Origin: Methylococcales bacterium | GTDB lineage: Bacteria; Pseudomonadota; Gammaproteobacteria; Methylococcales; Methylomonadaceae | Length of the DNA stretch: 64,000 nt | Reading direction: 5' to 3' | Assembly (NCBI GenBank): GCA_028712795.1 | Contig: JAQTPT010000004.1 | Coordinates: 1 to 64,000, forward strand | Shown: positions 46,932-56,204 of the stretch, piece by piece | Position numbering within the stretch: the stretch's first letter is position 1 | Layout of the letters: every line of letters starts with the position of its first letter | The notes under the pieces: model-generated | What the model saw: the letters and a program-made list of their open reading frames with translations, nothing else | Told to the model about the DNA's origin: nothing | Database searches by the model: none | Made by a program: the position numbers and the translations under genes

Positions 46932-47393
46932 ATGTCGTTATATCGGCCTCTTATTGCTTTTATGCTTATGGAAACCACTGAATTGTTGAGGCAACAAGTA
47001 GTTAAACGTCTAATGGCACAGTCTACGGAGGAAGAAGTTGCCGATACCGCGATTGACTTATGGGAGCAAATAGCGACCCAAATCATTTCGATCATCGGTG
47101 AAGGGGGATTCGCATCCCTTTACATGAGAAGTGTATGCCTAACCCAGTCAACCTATCCATGGCTCGCGGCTGTCTCACCGCAATCAAAAATCGGTCAACG
47201 ATTCACGGACTTAAAAATAAGCCTTGAAGGACAATCCCCTGAGCAAGCCAGCGCAGCGAACAGCTTGCTACTTATCACTTTCACCGACATCCTGGCCTCG
47301 CTCATTGGCGAGCAGTTAACGATCCGCATATTACGCTCGGCCTGGGGCAATGACCCTTCGAAAATGCCCGGCAAGGAGTTCAAAAATGAGTAA
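46932..47393 (+). CDS. Hypothetical protein upstream of KaiC-like gene
   Basis: A 153-residue, mostly helical protein without signal peptide or recognised domain. Notable stretches are TTELLRQQVVKRLMAQSTEE and ANSLLLITFTDILASLIGEQ. Its last eight bases overlap the start of the KaiC-like ATPase gene, so the two are translationally coupled and the protein is likely a partner of that ATPase. A start further in (ATG at 46965) is possible. Confidence 0.65.
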   Translation: MSLYRPLIAFMLMETTELLRQQVVKRLMAQSTEEEVADTAIDLWEQIATQIISIIGEGGFASLYMRSVCLTQSTYPWLAAVSPQSKIGQRFTDLKISLEGQSPEQASAANSLLLITFTDILASLIGEQLTIRILRSAWGNDPSKMPGKEFKNE

Positions 47394-48849
47394 CAAGGTC
47401 AGCATTCATCGATTGAAAACGGGCGTCCCGGGTCTGGATAACTTGTTGGGCGGAGGCCTGCCGGAATTTTCTTTTAACCTGATTGCGGGCTCTCCGGGCA
47501 GCGGAAAAACAACACTCGCTCATCAGATTATGTTTACGCTGGCAAACCCGGAGAATCGCGCACTGTTCTTCACCGTACTTGGGGAGCCAGCATTGAAGAT
47601 GCTCCGTTACCAACAGCAATTTCCCTTTTTTGATATCGATAAAGTCAATGCTTCGATTCGCTTCGTCAATTTGTCATCAGACCTGCTGGAGGGCGATTTT
47701 GCCGGCGTCTTGTCACATATCGCCGAGGAAGTGGCTGCCTATGCCCCCCGTTTTGTTTTTGTTGATTCCTTTCGATCCGTCGTACGAACTGCAAAGCAGG
47801 GGGAAGAAAGCGCGTCGGAGCTGCAGCGGTTTATCCAGCAACTGGGCATGCAAATGACGACTTGGCAGGCAACCACTTTTTTAATCGGTGAATATTTGGA
47901 ACCCGAAGCAGAGTTCAGCCCTGTTTTTACCGTAGCGGACGGTATCCTTTGGCTTTCGCAGAATTTACATCGTAATTCCATGGTGCGAAAGATACAAGTG
48001 GTCAAAATGCGGGGCCAAGCCCAAGCTCCCGGTTTGCATACGTTCCGCATTAATGATGACGGCATTCAAATATACCCGCGTGCGATCATCAAACTGGGCA
48101 ACGAAATTGATTCTGGAAATAATGCGGTCACCTTTGATGAGCGTGTTCCGATGGGAATACCCGGCCTGGATGACATGTTGGGCGGTGGGCTGCCAGCGGG
48201 CTATTCGCTGCTCGTGGTGGGGCCGTCCGGTTCCGGAAAAACCATACTGACGACGGAATTTCTTGCTGAAGGCGCGCGCAGGGGCGAAACCGGCGTGATT
48301 GCGGCATTTGAAAAAAGCCCCAGCCAACTCTTGGGCAATAAGAAGCTGTATACGCTGGTTGAGGCTGGACAGGTTGGGGTGATCGACACGCGTTCCCTGG
48401 ATTTGTCGATTGATCAGACCTTGCATGATATGATCGACATGATTCGTCGGCTAAAGGCGAAGCGTGCCGTCATTGACTCATTGTCCGGTTTTGAGCTGGC
48501 GCTGGCACCCGAGTTTAGTGAAGATTTCCGTGGCTCGTTGTATCGGATGATTGCCGAACTTACGGCCATGGGCGTAACCATAATAATGACCTCGGAACTG
48601 GAAGACCGCTACACCGATTTGCGCTTTAGCCCCTTTGGCAGCGCTTTTCTTGCGGATGCCATTGTCGTGCAGCGCTACATTGAAATCGCGGGCCAGTTTA
48701 AACGCGTCCTCTCGGTCGTTAAAGTCCGTGGTAGCCAGCACAGTAAGGATATTCGCTTGTTTGATATTACCGGCGAAGGCATTATTATTGGTGATACTTT
48801 AACTGACTATAACGGTATCATGTCGGGCCGGCCCACGGTCAGTCAGTAG
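47386..48849 (+). CDS. KaiC-like RAD55-family ATPase with two domains
   Basis: A protein of 487 residues with two RecA-like KaiC domains. Each starts with a GVPGLDNLLGGGLP or GIPGLDDMLGGGLP loop and a Walker A, GSPGSGKTTL (from 35) and GPSGSGKTIL (from about 280). Walker B strands are FVFVDS and RAVIDSLSG. The catalytic glutamates seen in cyanobacterial KaiC (EE after strand 4) are found as the GEP and EKS region, so ATPase activity is likely in both halves. No kaiA or kaiB is present. It lies between a small coupled gene and a histidine kinase gene, an arrangement seen for KaiC-like signalling proteins outside cyanobacteria. ATG at 47386. Confidence 0.85.
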   Translation: MSNKVSIHRLKTGVPGLDNLLGGGLPEFSFNLIAGSPGSGKTTLAHQIMFTLANPENRALFFTVLGEPALKMLRYQQQFPFFDIDKVNASIRFVNLSSDLLEGDFAGVLSHIAEEVAAYAPRFVFVDSFRSVVRTAKQGEESASELQRFIQQLGMQMTTWQATTFLIGEYLEPEAEFSPVFTVADGILWLSQNLHRNSMVRKIQVVKMRGQAQAPGLHTFRINDDGIQIYPRAIIKLGNEIDSGNNAVTFDERVPMGIPGLDDMLGGGLPAGYSLLVVGPSGSGKTILTTEFLAEGARRGETGVIAAFEKSPSQLLGNKKLYTLVEAGQVGVIDTRSLDLSIDQTLHDMIDMIRRLKAKRAVIDSLSGFELALAPEFSEDFRGSLYRMIAELTAMGVTIIMTSELEDRYTDLRFSPFGSAFLADAIVVQRYIEIAGQFKRVLSVVKVRGSQHSKDIRLFDITGEGIIIGDTLTDYNGIMSGRPTVSQ

Positions 48850-48877
48850 CAGAACGGACAAGAGATGGCGCGCGGCA

Positions 48878-49969
48878 ATGAACGAAAATGACCCCAACAA
48901 GATTAATGATACCCAAGACCCCGGTCAACCGGGCGTGACTGGCCAAGGCAACGACCGGCCGTTAATTGTCCGCGGAATCGACAGGAGGCACATGGAAATC
49001 GGTGTTATTCAGGATGAAGCGGCCCTGCTAATCCGCGAGAAATTAGTCACCGCCCGAGAAGATAAGGCTGACCTGCGTGAAGGGAAAATCGCCTCGCATG
49101 AACAGCGAATTCGCGCGGCAGAGTCGATACAGACAGGGTCTGACGAGCACATGACGATATTGCAGGAAGCGAACGAACGCCTGGTCATCACGACCATGGA
49201 AACACAAAAAATGGCTGACCAACTCCACGCGGCTAAAGCCAGGATGGAAAATGCCAAACTCGCGGCGGAACAAGCCAACCTTGCCAAATCGGAGTTCCTT
49301 TCCAGCATGAGCCATGAACTGCGCACCCCGCTCAATGCCATCCTTGGTTTCGCCCAGTTACTGGGGGCGGGTTCACCGCCGCCAACGTCCGTCCAGATTG
49401 CAAGACTGGACCAGATTACCACGGCAGGCTGGTATCTGCTGGATCTGATCAATGAAATCCTGGATCTCGCGGTGATCGAGTCCGGCAAGCTCTCGTTGTT
49501 ACACGAACCGGTGTCGTTACTTGATGTCATGCGCGAGTGCCAGGCGATGATCGAACCGTTAACACAACGGCATGACATCAAACTGACCGTCTATCCCTTC
49601 GAGAACACCTGGTTTGCCATTGCCGACCGGACCCGGATCAAGCAGGTTTTGATCAACCTGCTTTCCAATGCAATCAAATACAGCCGCGAGCATGGCTCGG
49701 TCGAGGTAACATGTACGCCAAGCACCCAGGAACGCCTACGCATCAGCATTAAAGACAGCGGCGCGGGTTTGTCGCCGGAAAAACTGACGCAGCTATTTCA
49801 GCCGTTCAATCGCCTCGGGCAAGAAAACGGCATTGAGGAAGGGACAGGTATCGGCCTGGTGGTAACCAAACAACTGGTCGAACTGATGGGTGGTACTATC
49901 GGCGTGGACAGCACCGTTGGCATGGGAAGCGAATTCTGGATCGAACTAATCCGGGAGGATACCCCATGA
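48878..49969 (+). CDS. Sensor histidine kinase (module copy B)
   Basis: A 363-residue soluble histidine kinase. Residues 45-135 form a coiled coil (EAALLIREKLVTAREDKADL ... AEQANLAKSEF), the H-box is SSMSHELRTPLNAILGFAQ with His146, and the ATPase has N-box LINLLSNAIKYS, G1 IKDSGAGLS, F-box LFQPFNRLGQ and G2 GTGIGLVVTKQL. It ends at TGA, where the sibling gene at 50840-52969 continues with a linker and receiver domain; a broken receiver follows in the next 450 bases. The gene starts 29 bases after the KaiC-like gene, so it may be its signalling partner. Confidence 0.88.
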   Translation: MNENDPNKINDTQDPGQPGVTGQGNDRPLIVRGIDRRHMEIGVIQDEAALLIREKLVTAREDKADLREGKIASHEQRIRAAESIQTGSDEHMTILQEANERLVITTMETQKMADQLHAAKARMENAKLAAEQANLAKSEFLSSMSHELRTPLNAILGFAQLLGAGSPPPTSVQIARLDQITTAGWYLLDLINEILDLAVIESGKLSLLHEPVSLLDVMRECQAMIEPLTQRHDIKLTVYPFENTWFAIADRTRIKQVLINLLSNAIKYSREHGSVEVTCTPSTQERLRISIKDSGAGLSPEKLTQLFQPFNRLGQENGIEEGTGIGLVVTKQLVELMGGTIGVDSTVGMGSEFWIELIREDTP

Positions 49970-50414
49970 TGTGCCCCCGGACCAAAAATACCGGAGAAAC
50001 CTGCGCCTAATAATCAGGAATTCGAGGCGCTGAAAACACTGTTCTATGGAGAAGATAATTCGGCCAACCTGATGCCGGTCGAACAAATAATTGAAGAACA
50101 TTAATCCCGGTAGAGCCCTGGCACGCGTCAATCTTCCTGATGTGATTCTGATGGACATCAATCTGCCCGGCATCAACTGTTTCAAGGCGCTGAAAATCCT
50201 GCATGAAGATCAGGCAACGACGCGCTTCCCTGTCATTGCCCTCAGTGCCAATGTCATGACTTGCGATATCGAGAAAGGGCTTAAGGCGGGATTCTTCCGG
50301 TATCTTGCCAAACCCTTCAAACTCAATGAGTTGTTGCCTGCCTTGGATGATGCGCTAAAGGCTTCTAATATAGGATCTCTTAAGATCAATAAGGCGGATA
50401 AATACGATAATTAG
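49970..50414 (+). pseudogene. Decayed receiver domain of kinase copy B
   Basis: After the kinase stop, the same frame reads ALKTLFYGEDNSANLMPVEQ, the start of a REC domain, to a TAA. Further on, in another frame, VNLPDVILMDINLPGINCFK and FFRYLAKPFKLNELLPALDD give its second half with the phosphoacceptor Asp. Compared with the intact receiver at about 52560-52900, roughly 32 bases are missing at the join (near 50100). So this module lost its receiver by a stop plus a deletion. Confidence 0.75.
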
Positions 50415-50456
50415 CGGACAAGAAATTTTTTACGCCAGTATTCTGATCGTTCACGT
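50408..50456 (+). pseudogene. Stub of a REC-PAS regulator start
   Basis: TTAGCGGACAAGAAATTTTT and CAGTATTCTGATCGTTCACG line up with the first bases of the two REC-PAS regulator genes (38956 and 52962), including the codons for ILIVD, but the start ATG reads ATA and the similarity ends after about 50 bases. It shows that copy B once had the same downstream regulator. Confidence 0.65.
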
Positions 50457-50839
50457 AGCAGATATACACCTAAATTCAATGCGTCCGAGGTAGCCCGCAA
50501 TAAATAAAACACCCAAGCAATCAGTTCCTTATTTGAAAAATCGGCATGGATGCAGGAAGTAGAGTAGAGTAACGCAAGAAGCGATTGCTGTGGGATTAGG
50601 GGGATTTATTTCAAAAATATCTGCCTTATGTGCGCGAACGCACAGAGAGCGGCAGACTTATTTGCTATGATGAAATTTAGTAGCTCAACCATCAGCAAAT
50701 ACAATAAACCCGGCAAGCGCAAGTTAAAACAAAGGCACTTTTTTGCCGGGGGATCATTCTTGGAACTGAGGTGATACCCATAAATTCGGCGGAGTGATTC
50801 GTCTCCAGATTAATGTTAGGATAAACACGAAGATGAGCG
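50457..50839. promoter_or_regulatory. Upstream region of hybrid kinase with palindromic site
   Basis: About 380 bases. GTGCGCGAACGCAC at 50630-50643 fits GTRCG-N4-CGNAC and lies 197 bases before the hybrid kinase. The surrounding 50 bases (CCTTATGTGCGCGAACGCAC then AGAGAGCGGC) resemble those at 37603-37650, before the CHASE3 sensor. Confidence 0.5.
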
Positions 50840-52969
50840 ATGCATAAAAAAATCCGCGATAGCGATACTTCCGGTCTTGCCGATAGTTTTACTGAGAGTT
50901 CCGCAACATTTCGCAGCCATGAGGTTTTGCTTAAAGCGGGTGCTTTGCAGAATGCGATATTCAACAGCGCCAATTTCTCAAGTATCGCTACTGACGCAAA
51001 GGGCGTTATCCAAATCTTCAACGTCGGCGCTGAGCGCATGTTGGGCTACGCAGCCGCCGATGTGTTGAACAAGATTACCCCGGCCGATATTTCCGATCCG
51101 CAAGAGCTTATCGCACGCGCGAAAGCCCTTAGCGCCGAACTTGAAACGCCGATTGCCCTAGGCTTTGATGCCATGGTGTTCAAGGCATCACGCGGTATAG
51201 AGGACATCTACGAGCTGACCTACATCCGCAAGGATGGTAGCCGCTTTCCGGCAGTCGTGTCGGTGACGGCACTCCGCGACGATCAAGACGAAATAATCGG
51301 CTATTTGCTGATCGGCACGGACAATACCGCCCGCAAGCAGATCGAAGCGGAGCAAAAGAAGCTCGATCAGCGTCTGCGCGACAATCAATTCTACACGCGC
51401 TCCCTCATCGAATCGAACATCGACGCGATCATTACCGCTGATCCGGCCGGCATCATCACCGACGTCAACAAACAAATGGAAGCGCTCACCGGTCGCACAC
51501 GCGATGAATTGATCGGTGCGCCGTTTAAGAATTACTTCACCGATCCGGAGCGGGCCGAGGCAAGCATCAATTTGGTGCTAAGCAAAAATAAGGTCACCGA
51601 CTATGAGCTTACTGCACGCGCCATTGATGGCAAAGAAACGGTGGTGTCCTTCAATGCGACTACTTTTTATGATCGGAACAGGAGGCTACAGGGTGTGTTC
51701 GTCTCTGCGCGCGATGTCACCGAACGCAAACGCCTGGATCAGGTATTGCAGGAAAAAAACGTTGAGCTGGTGATCGCCAAATCATTGGCAGAAAAAGCCA
51801 ACCTCGCCAAATCGGATTTCCTTTCCAGCATGAGTCATGAATTGCGCACGCCGCTCAATGCCATCCTCGGCTTCGCCCAGTTGTTAGGAGCCGGTTCACC
51901 GCCGCCAACGGCCCTCCAAATGAACCGGCTAGACCAAATTACCAAGGCCGGCTGGTATCTGTTGGAACTGATTAACCAAATTCTTGATCTCGCGGCAATC
52001 GAGTCCGGCAAGTTTTCGCTATCGGAAGAACCGGTGTCGCTGACCGATGTTATGGGCGAATGCCAAGCCATGATGGAACCGCAAGCGCACCAACATGGCA
52101 TTAAGCTAACCTTCCTCCCCTTCGACAACACCTGGTTTGTCAAAGCTGATCGAACCCGGGTAAAGCAGGTTTTGATTAACCTGCTTTCCAATGCGGTCAA
52201 GTACAACCGTGAACATGGAACCGTCGAGGTAAAGTGTTCGAAAAGCCCCCCGGAACGAATCCGCATCAGCATTAAAGACAGCGGCATGGGAATAGCGCCT
52301 GAAAAAATGGCGCAACTTTTCCAGCCGTTCAACCGCCTCGGACAAGAGAACGGCATCGAAGAGGGAACGGGTATCGGCCTGATGGTGACCAAACGTCTGG
52401 TCGAACTTATGGAAGGCATCATAGGCATGGAAAGCAGTGTCGGAACGGGCAGCGAATTCTGGATTGAACTAATTCAGGACGTGACCCCGCAACCTGCCGC
52501 TGGTAAGACCCTGTCTTTACAACCGGCGTCGCAAGCGCCGGGCAACGTGGCGCTTAAAACCCTGCTCTATGTGGAAGATAATCCGGCCAACCTGATGCTG
52601 GTCGAGCAAATAATTGCTGAACACTCACATTTCCGTATGCTGAGCGCAGCCGACGGCAATCTCGGTATAGCGCTGGCACGCGCCCATCGACCGGATGTGA
52701 TTTTGATGGACATTAATCTACCCGGCATCAACGGTTACCAGGCGCTGAAAATACTGCGTGAAGATCCGCTAACGGTGCATATTCCCGTCATTGCCATTAG
52801 CGCCAATGCCATGCCCTGCGATATAGGCAAGGGACTGGCGGCAGGGTTCTTCCGGTATCTCACCAAACCCATCAAGATTAATGAATTTATGAATGTCCTG
52901 GAGGATGCGCTTAAATTTTCTAAAACCGGAGAGATTAGCGCAAATATCCTGGACAAAGATCATGATTAG
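50840..52969 (+). CDS. Hybrid sensor histidine kinase, PAS-PAS-HK-REC (module copy C)
   Basis: A 709-residue soluble hybrid kinase, the only intact version of a module found three times here. PAS 1 spans about 38-165 (AIFNSANFSSIATDAKGVIQ), PAS 2 about 185-300 (SLIESNIDAIITADPAGIIT). The H-box SSMSHELRTPLNAILGFAQ has His333; N, G1, F and G2 boxes follow. The receiver at about 565-690 has LLYVEDNPANL and phosphoacceptor Asp624 in LMDINLPG, and Lys in LTKPIK. Without membrane segments it senses a cytoplasmic signal. Its stop overlaps the start of a REC-PAS regulator gene, which is frameshifted in this copy. Confidence 0.92.
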   Translation: MHKKIRDSDTSGLADSFTESSATFRSHEVLLKAGALQNAIFNSANFSSIATDAKGVIQIFNVGAERMLGYAAADVLNKITPADISDPQELIARAKALSAELETPIALGFDAMVFKASRGIEDIYELTYIRKDGSRFPAVVSVTALRDDQDEIIGYLLIGTDNTARKQIEAEQKKLDQRLRDNQFYTRSLIESNIDAIITADPAGIITDVNKQMEALTGRTRDELIGAPFKNYFTDPERAEASINLVLSKNKVTDYELTARAIDGKETVVSFNATTFYDRNRRLQGVFVSARDVTERKRLDQVLQEKNVELVIAKSLAEKANLAKSDFLSSMSHELRTPLNAILGFAQLLGAGSPPPTALQMNRLDQITKAGWYLLELINQILDLAAIESGKFSLSEEPVSLTDVMGECQAMMEPQAHQHGIKLTFLPFDNTWFVKADRTRVKQVLINLLSNAVKYNREHGTVEVKCSKSPPERIRISIKDSGMGIAPEKMAQLFQPFNRLGQENGIEEGTGIGLMVTKRLVELMEGIIGMESSVGTGSEFWIELIQDVTPQPAAGKTLSLQPASQAPGNVALKTLLYVEDNPANLMLVEQIIAEHSHFRMLSAADGNLGIALARAHRPDVILMDINLPGINGYQALKILREDPLTVHIPVIAISANAMPCDIGKGLAAGFFRYLTKPIKINEFMNVLEDALKFSKTGEISANILDKDHD

Positions 52970-53848
52970 CGAACAAGAAATTCTAAATGCCAGCATTCTG
53001 ATCGTTGACGATCAGGAAGTTAACGTCCAACTGCTTGGGGAAATGCTGCGTGATGCCGGTTATACTTGCATTGCCTCGACAAATAACCCTTATGAAGTTT
53101 GCGGACGTCACCAAAAAGACCGCTACGATCTGATTCTTCCGGATTTGCAGATGCCTGGAATGGACGGCTTCCAGGTGATGGAAGGTCTTAAGGAAATCGA
53201 TACAGATGGCTATCTTCCCATACTTGTGGTCACGGCCCAACCGGGCCACAAGCTTCGGGCGCTTGCATCAGGCGCGAAAGATTTTGTCAGCAAACCTTTT
53301 GATCTGGTCGAAATACAGACGCGTATCCATAATATGCTGGAAGTGCGGCTGTTGTACAAAAACCTGAGCTTTACAACCAAACGCTGGAGCAAACTGTGCG
53401 GGAACGGACAGCCGAACTCCATGCAAGCGAAGCGCGTTTTCGCCGCCTGACTGAGCTGTCCTCCGATTGGTACTGGGAGCAGGACAAGGACGGGCACTTC
53501 ACCCAGGCATACGGACCGGTGCTTGAAATGCTAGGAATCCCGGGTGACGACGCCTTGGAAAAAATAAAGGATGATAAAGGGACTGCGCGTTGGAATGAAA
53601 GCGAGCGGGAAACACTGAAGGCGAACCTGGCCGCCCGCCGGCCATTCCTGGATTATGTCTACAGCCGGGTCAATCCGGACGGCTCGTGGCAATATTTCAT
53701 GGTGAGCGGGGAACCAATGTTCGATTCCGCTGGCCGCTTTACCGGCTACCGTGGGATCGGCAAGGACGTGACCGAAACAATGTTAGCCAACGAGAAATTG
53801 CCTGTGAATGAGGCGGATGTTTCAATAAAACAATATGAAAAACATTAG
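52962..53848 (+). pseudogene. REC-PAS response regulator, frameshifted copy
   Basis: A near-identical copy of the regulator at 38953-39810. The REC part is intact (ILIVDDQEVN; DLILPDLQMPGMDG, with Pro replacing Leu before the phosphoacceptor Asp). At 53358-53362 a run of five A replaces six in the sister gene, shifting the frame; translation then runs on to a stop at 53450. The PAS domain continues in the other frame (RERTAELHASEARFRRLTEL ... GYRGIGKDVTET) to 53848. A single base in a homopolymer may also be an assembly error, so inactivation is likely but not certain. Confidence 0.8.
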
Positions 53849-54255
53849 GCTCCCGTCTAAACCGTACCGGAGCGGGTTTTTTAGTTTTTGGCTAAAGCCT
53901 CTTGCAAATAAAGCAAAATAATGACACATTAGCTCGGGTGTGATTAAAAGTGCTTTCATTCAGGGAGGATGCGCCATGTCTGCTGCCCTGTGCTTTACCG
54001 CTGAAAATCCAGGGTCAGCGACCCCTATATGAATTAAACTGTACTTTTAAGCGCATCCCGTTTGGCCCGCTCTCTTTAGGCACAAGCCCTGCCCGTAATC
54101 TGCCGGGCGAATTTCCACACTACTTTTCCGGCATGCTGCTCCAAAACCCTTGATAACACAATGCTCTTATCCCCCTGTTTGGCGAACCAAACAAATCCGT
54201 GATATAAAAAATGGATTTATCCTAACGTTAACCCAAAAGACTATAAAAAACCCCT
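53849..54255. other. Intergenic region with probable terminator
   Basis: About 400 bases. An imperfect hairpin (CTCCCG facing CGGAG, then CGGGTTTTTTAG) at 53850-53885 probably ends the regulator transcript. The remainder has no gene that I recognise. Confidence 0.45.
53850..53885 (+). terminator. Probable intrinsic terminator after REC-PAS gene
   Basis: GGCTCCCG and CCGGAGCGGG can form an imperfect stem with a bulge, directly followed by TTTTTTAGTTTTTG. The T tract supports a terminator. Confidence 0.5.
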
Positions 54256-55560
54256 GTGACAACTTTATTTCCCATTCCTGAAAACCATCCTCAGCGCTTT
54301 GTTCTGCACAACGAAGTCCATGCACGCGCTTCATTTATCCAGAGCTTGCCGGTACGGGCCAGTCATCTTGCACTCTTACTAACCTATGATGAAAAAATGC
54401 AGGAACGTAAGCATTTGATAACGCTTTGCGAAAGATTCGGTGTTGCCCCCCCGGAAAAAGACGTGGATCATTTTAGCGCCACCTTTAACTCATTTCAGGT
54501 ACGCTGGGAACAACACGGCGAATTCAGTACCTACAGCTTTTATATCTACGATTCCAAGCAGGATCCTTTTGCGGATTCGGCAATGAAAAAAGTGCCTGTG
54601 GATTGGATGTCGCAGCTAACCGGACAAGTCATGGTCGCGGCACATGCCGCCATCGTTTCCGCCAACGAAATAAACTACACAAACGATGCCGATATAGCCG
54701 GACTCTCCCGATACTTCGCCAACAACCCCATCATCGGCTCTAAAGTAACCGGCGGCGCGGCGTCTGTTTTTACTGACTTTCGCATTCATGTGGACGGCTT
54801 TAGCCGTTTTTTGATTATTAACCATGATTTGAGAACCGAACAGGCAGGTCGTCTATTACAGCGGCTGTTTGAAATTGAAGTGTATCGGGTTATGGCGTTA
54901 TTGGCCTTCCCAATCGCGCGCAAGCTCTACCCGGAATTAAAAAAAGCCGACCGGCAACTGTATACCATCACCAATGCCATGACGCAGCCAGATAACAATG
55001 ATGCCACCTTATTGGATGAGTTAACCATACTGGCTGCCGAAGTTGAAAATCATATTTCAACTAATCACTTCCGCTTTGCTGCTGCCAGCGCTTATTACCA
55101 ATTGGTTGGAAATCGCGTGAGCGACTTACGCGAAGTTCGAATACAAGGTCTACAAACCTTTGGCGAATTCATCCAGCGGCGGTTGGAACCGGCCATTAAC
55201 ACCTGTGAATCCATCTCGCACCGATTTACCCTGCTGTCGGAACGCGTCAGTAACGCCAGCCAGTTATTACGCACCAAGGTGGATATCATTATCGAACGGC
55301 AAAATCAGGCTTTACTGACTTCCATGGCCTTACGCGCAAAAATGCAACTGCGCATGCAACAAATGGTTGAAGGCATTTCGATGGTCGCTATCACCTACTA
55401 CGCGGCCAGTCTGACCGGAAAAATTGCCGAAGCGCTACACGCCATGGGTTTACCCATCAATGTTGAACTGGTTGAAGGCATTTCCATTCCATTTATTCTG
55501 GTGATTATTGTCATCAGCATCAAACGGATTCATAAAATTATTGCCAATACCACTGAATAA
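54256..55560 (+). CDS. DUF3422 family membrane-anchored protein
   Basis: A 434-residue protein of DUF3422. The N-terminal motif RFVLHNEVHARASFIQSLPV is the family hallmark, followed by ERFGVAPPEKDVDHFSATFN and the mixed alpha/beta body. The C-terminal part has a long coiled region (ISHRFTLLSERVSNASQLLR) and two membrane helices (GISMVAITYYAASLTGKIAE; ISIPFILVIIVISIK), an arrangement reminiscent of metal-ion or mechanosensitive accessory proteins, but no function is established. The start is GTG at 54256. It is monocistronic; a cytochrome b561 gene faces it from the other strand. Confidence 0.85.
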   Translation: MTTLFPIPENHPQRFVLHNEVHARASFIQSLPVRASHLALLLTYDEKMQERKHLITLCERFGVAPPEKDVDHFSATFNSFQVRWEQHGEFSTYSFYIYDSKQDPFADSAMKKVPVDWMSQLTGQVMVAAHAAIVSANEINYTNDADIAGLSRYFANNPIIGSKVTGGAASVFTDFRIHVDGFSRFLIINHDLRTEQAGRLLQRLFEIEVYRVMALLAFPIARKLYPELKKADRQLYTITNAMTQPDNNDATLLDELTILAAEVENHISTNHFRFAAASAYYQLVGNRVSDLREVRIQGLQTFGEFIQRRLEPAINTCESISHRFTLLSERVSNASQLLRTKVDIIIERQNQALLTSMALRAKMQLRMQQMVEGISMVAITYYAASLTGKIAEALHAMGLPINVELVEGISIPFILVIIVISIKRIHKIIANTTE

Positions 55561-55655
55561 TAATCCAGGCCTCCAATGTAAAATCCGAGCTTTAGATGAT
55601 ACAACGGCATATTTTCCGGCAAGCCATGATGGATTTGTACTTGAAAGGCTCTGCC

Positions 55656-56204
55656 TCAATTTCGGCTAAAGAACATGCGCCGGAGCGTGTTATCCCGTAA
55701 TATGAAGTGATGGATCAGCGCCGCCGAGGCATGCAAGCCAATGAGGAAATAACCTGCAGTGCCGAACGTTTCATGTATTTCCTTAATAAACTCCGCCGCG
55801 TTCTTGCTTTCGTCGATAAGCGCCGGCAATTGAAGACCGAAGAATGGGATTGGCTTTCCTTCGGCACTGAGTAAAAGCCATCCGGCCAACGGCATAAAAA
55901 TCATTAGCGCATAGAGCGCTATGTGCATCATCCGTGCAGATAGCTTCTGCCACTTTGGTAATTCAGGTTCAATTTGAGGGAAATGGCCCGTCAGATTTGC
56001 TAACAAGCGCAGCCAGACTAAAGCAAAAACAGATAACCCCAACATGAAATGCCAGGTTTTTAGCGCCTCCCGAGGTTCGCTGCCTTTGGGGAAAAAACCA
56101 CGTAGCTCAATGCATGCGTAAACGGCCACAATCAATAGAAGCATTAGCCAGTGAAAGCCAATGGACAGTGATCCGTAACGCTCGTTGTTGTTGCGCGATT
56201 GCAT
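55656..56204 (-). CDS. Cytochrome b561 family protein
   Basis: A 182-residue diheme-type membrane cytochrome. Four helices carry the ligand histidines: FHWLMLLLIVAVYACIELRG, TWHFMLGLSVFALVWLRLLA, MMHIALYALMIFMPLAGWLL and YFLIGLHASAALIHHFILRD. The RLLANLTG and PLAGWLLLSAEGKPIPFFG segments are typical of the bacterial YodB/CybB group, which passes electrons from quinol, for example to superoxide or other acceptors. ATG at 56204 follows GGAG. The heme histidines in all four helices are conserved by eye. Confidence 0.9.
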   Translation of the reverse strand: MQSRNNNERYGSLSIGFHWLMLLLIVAVYACIELRGFFPKGSEPREALKTWHFMLGLSVFALVWLRLLANLTGHFPQIEPELPKWQKLSARMMHIALYALMIFMPLAGWLLLSAEGKPIPFFGLQLPALIDESKNAAEFIKEIHETFGTAGYFLIGLHASAALIHHFILRDNTLRRMFFSRN

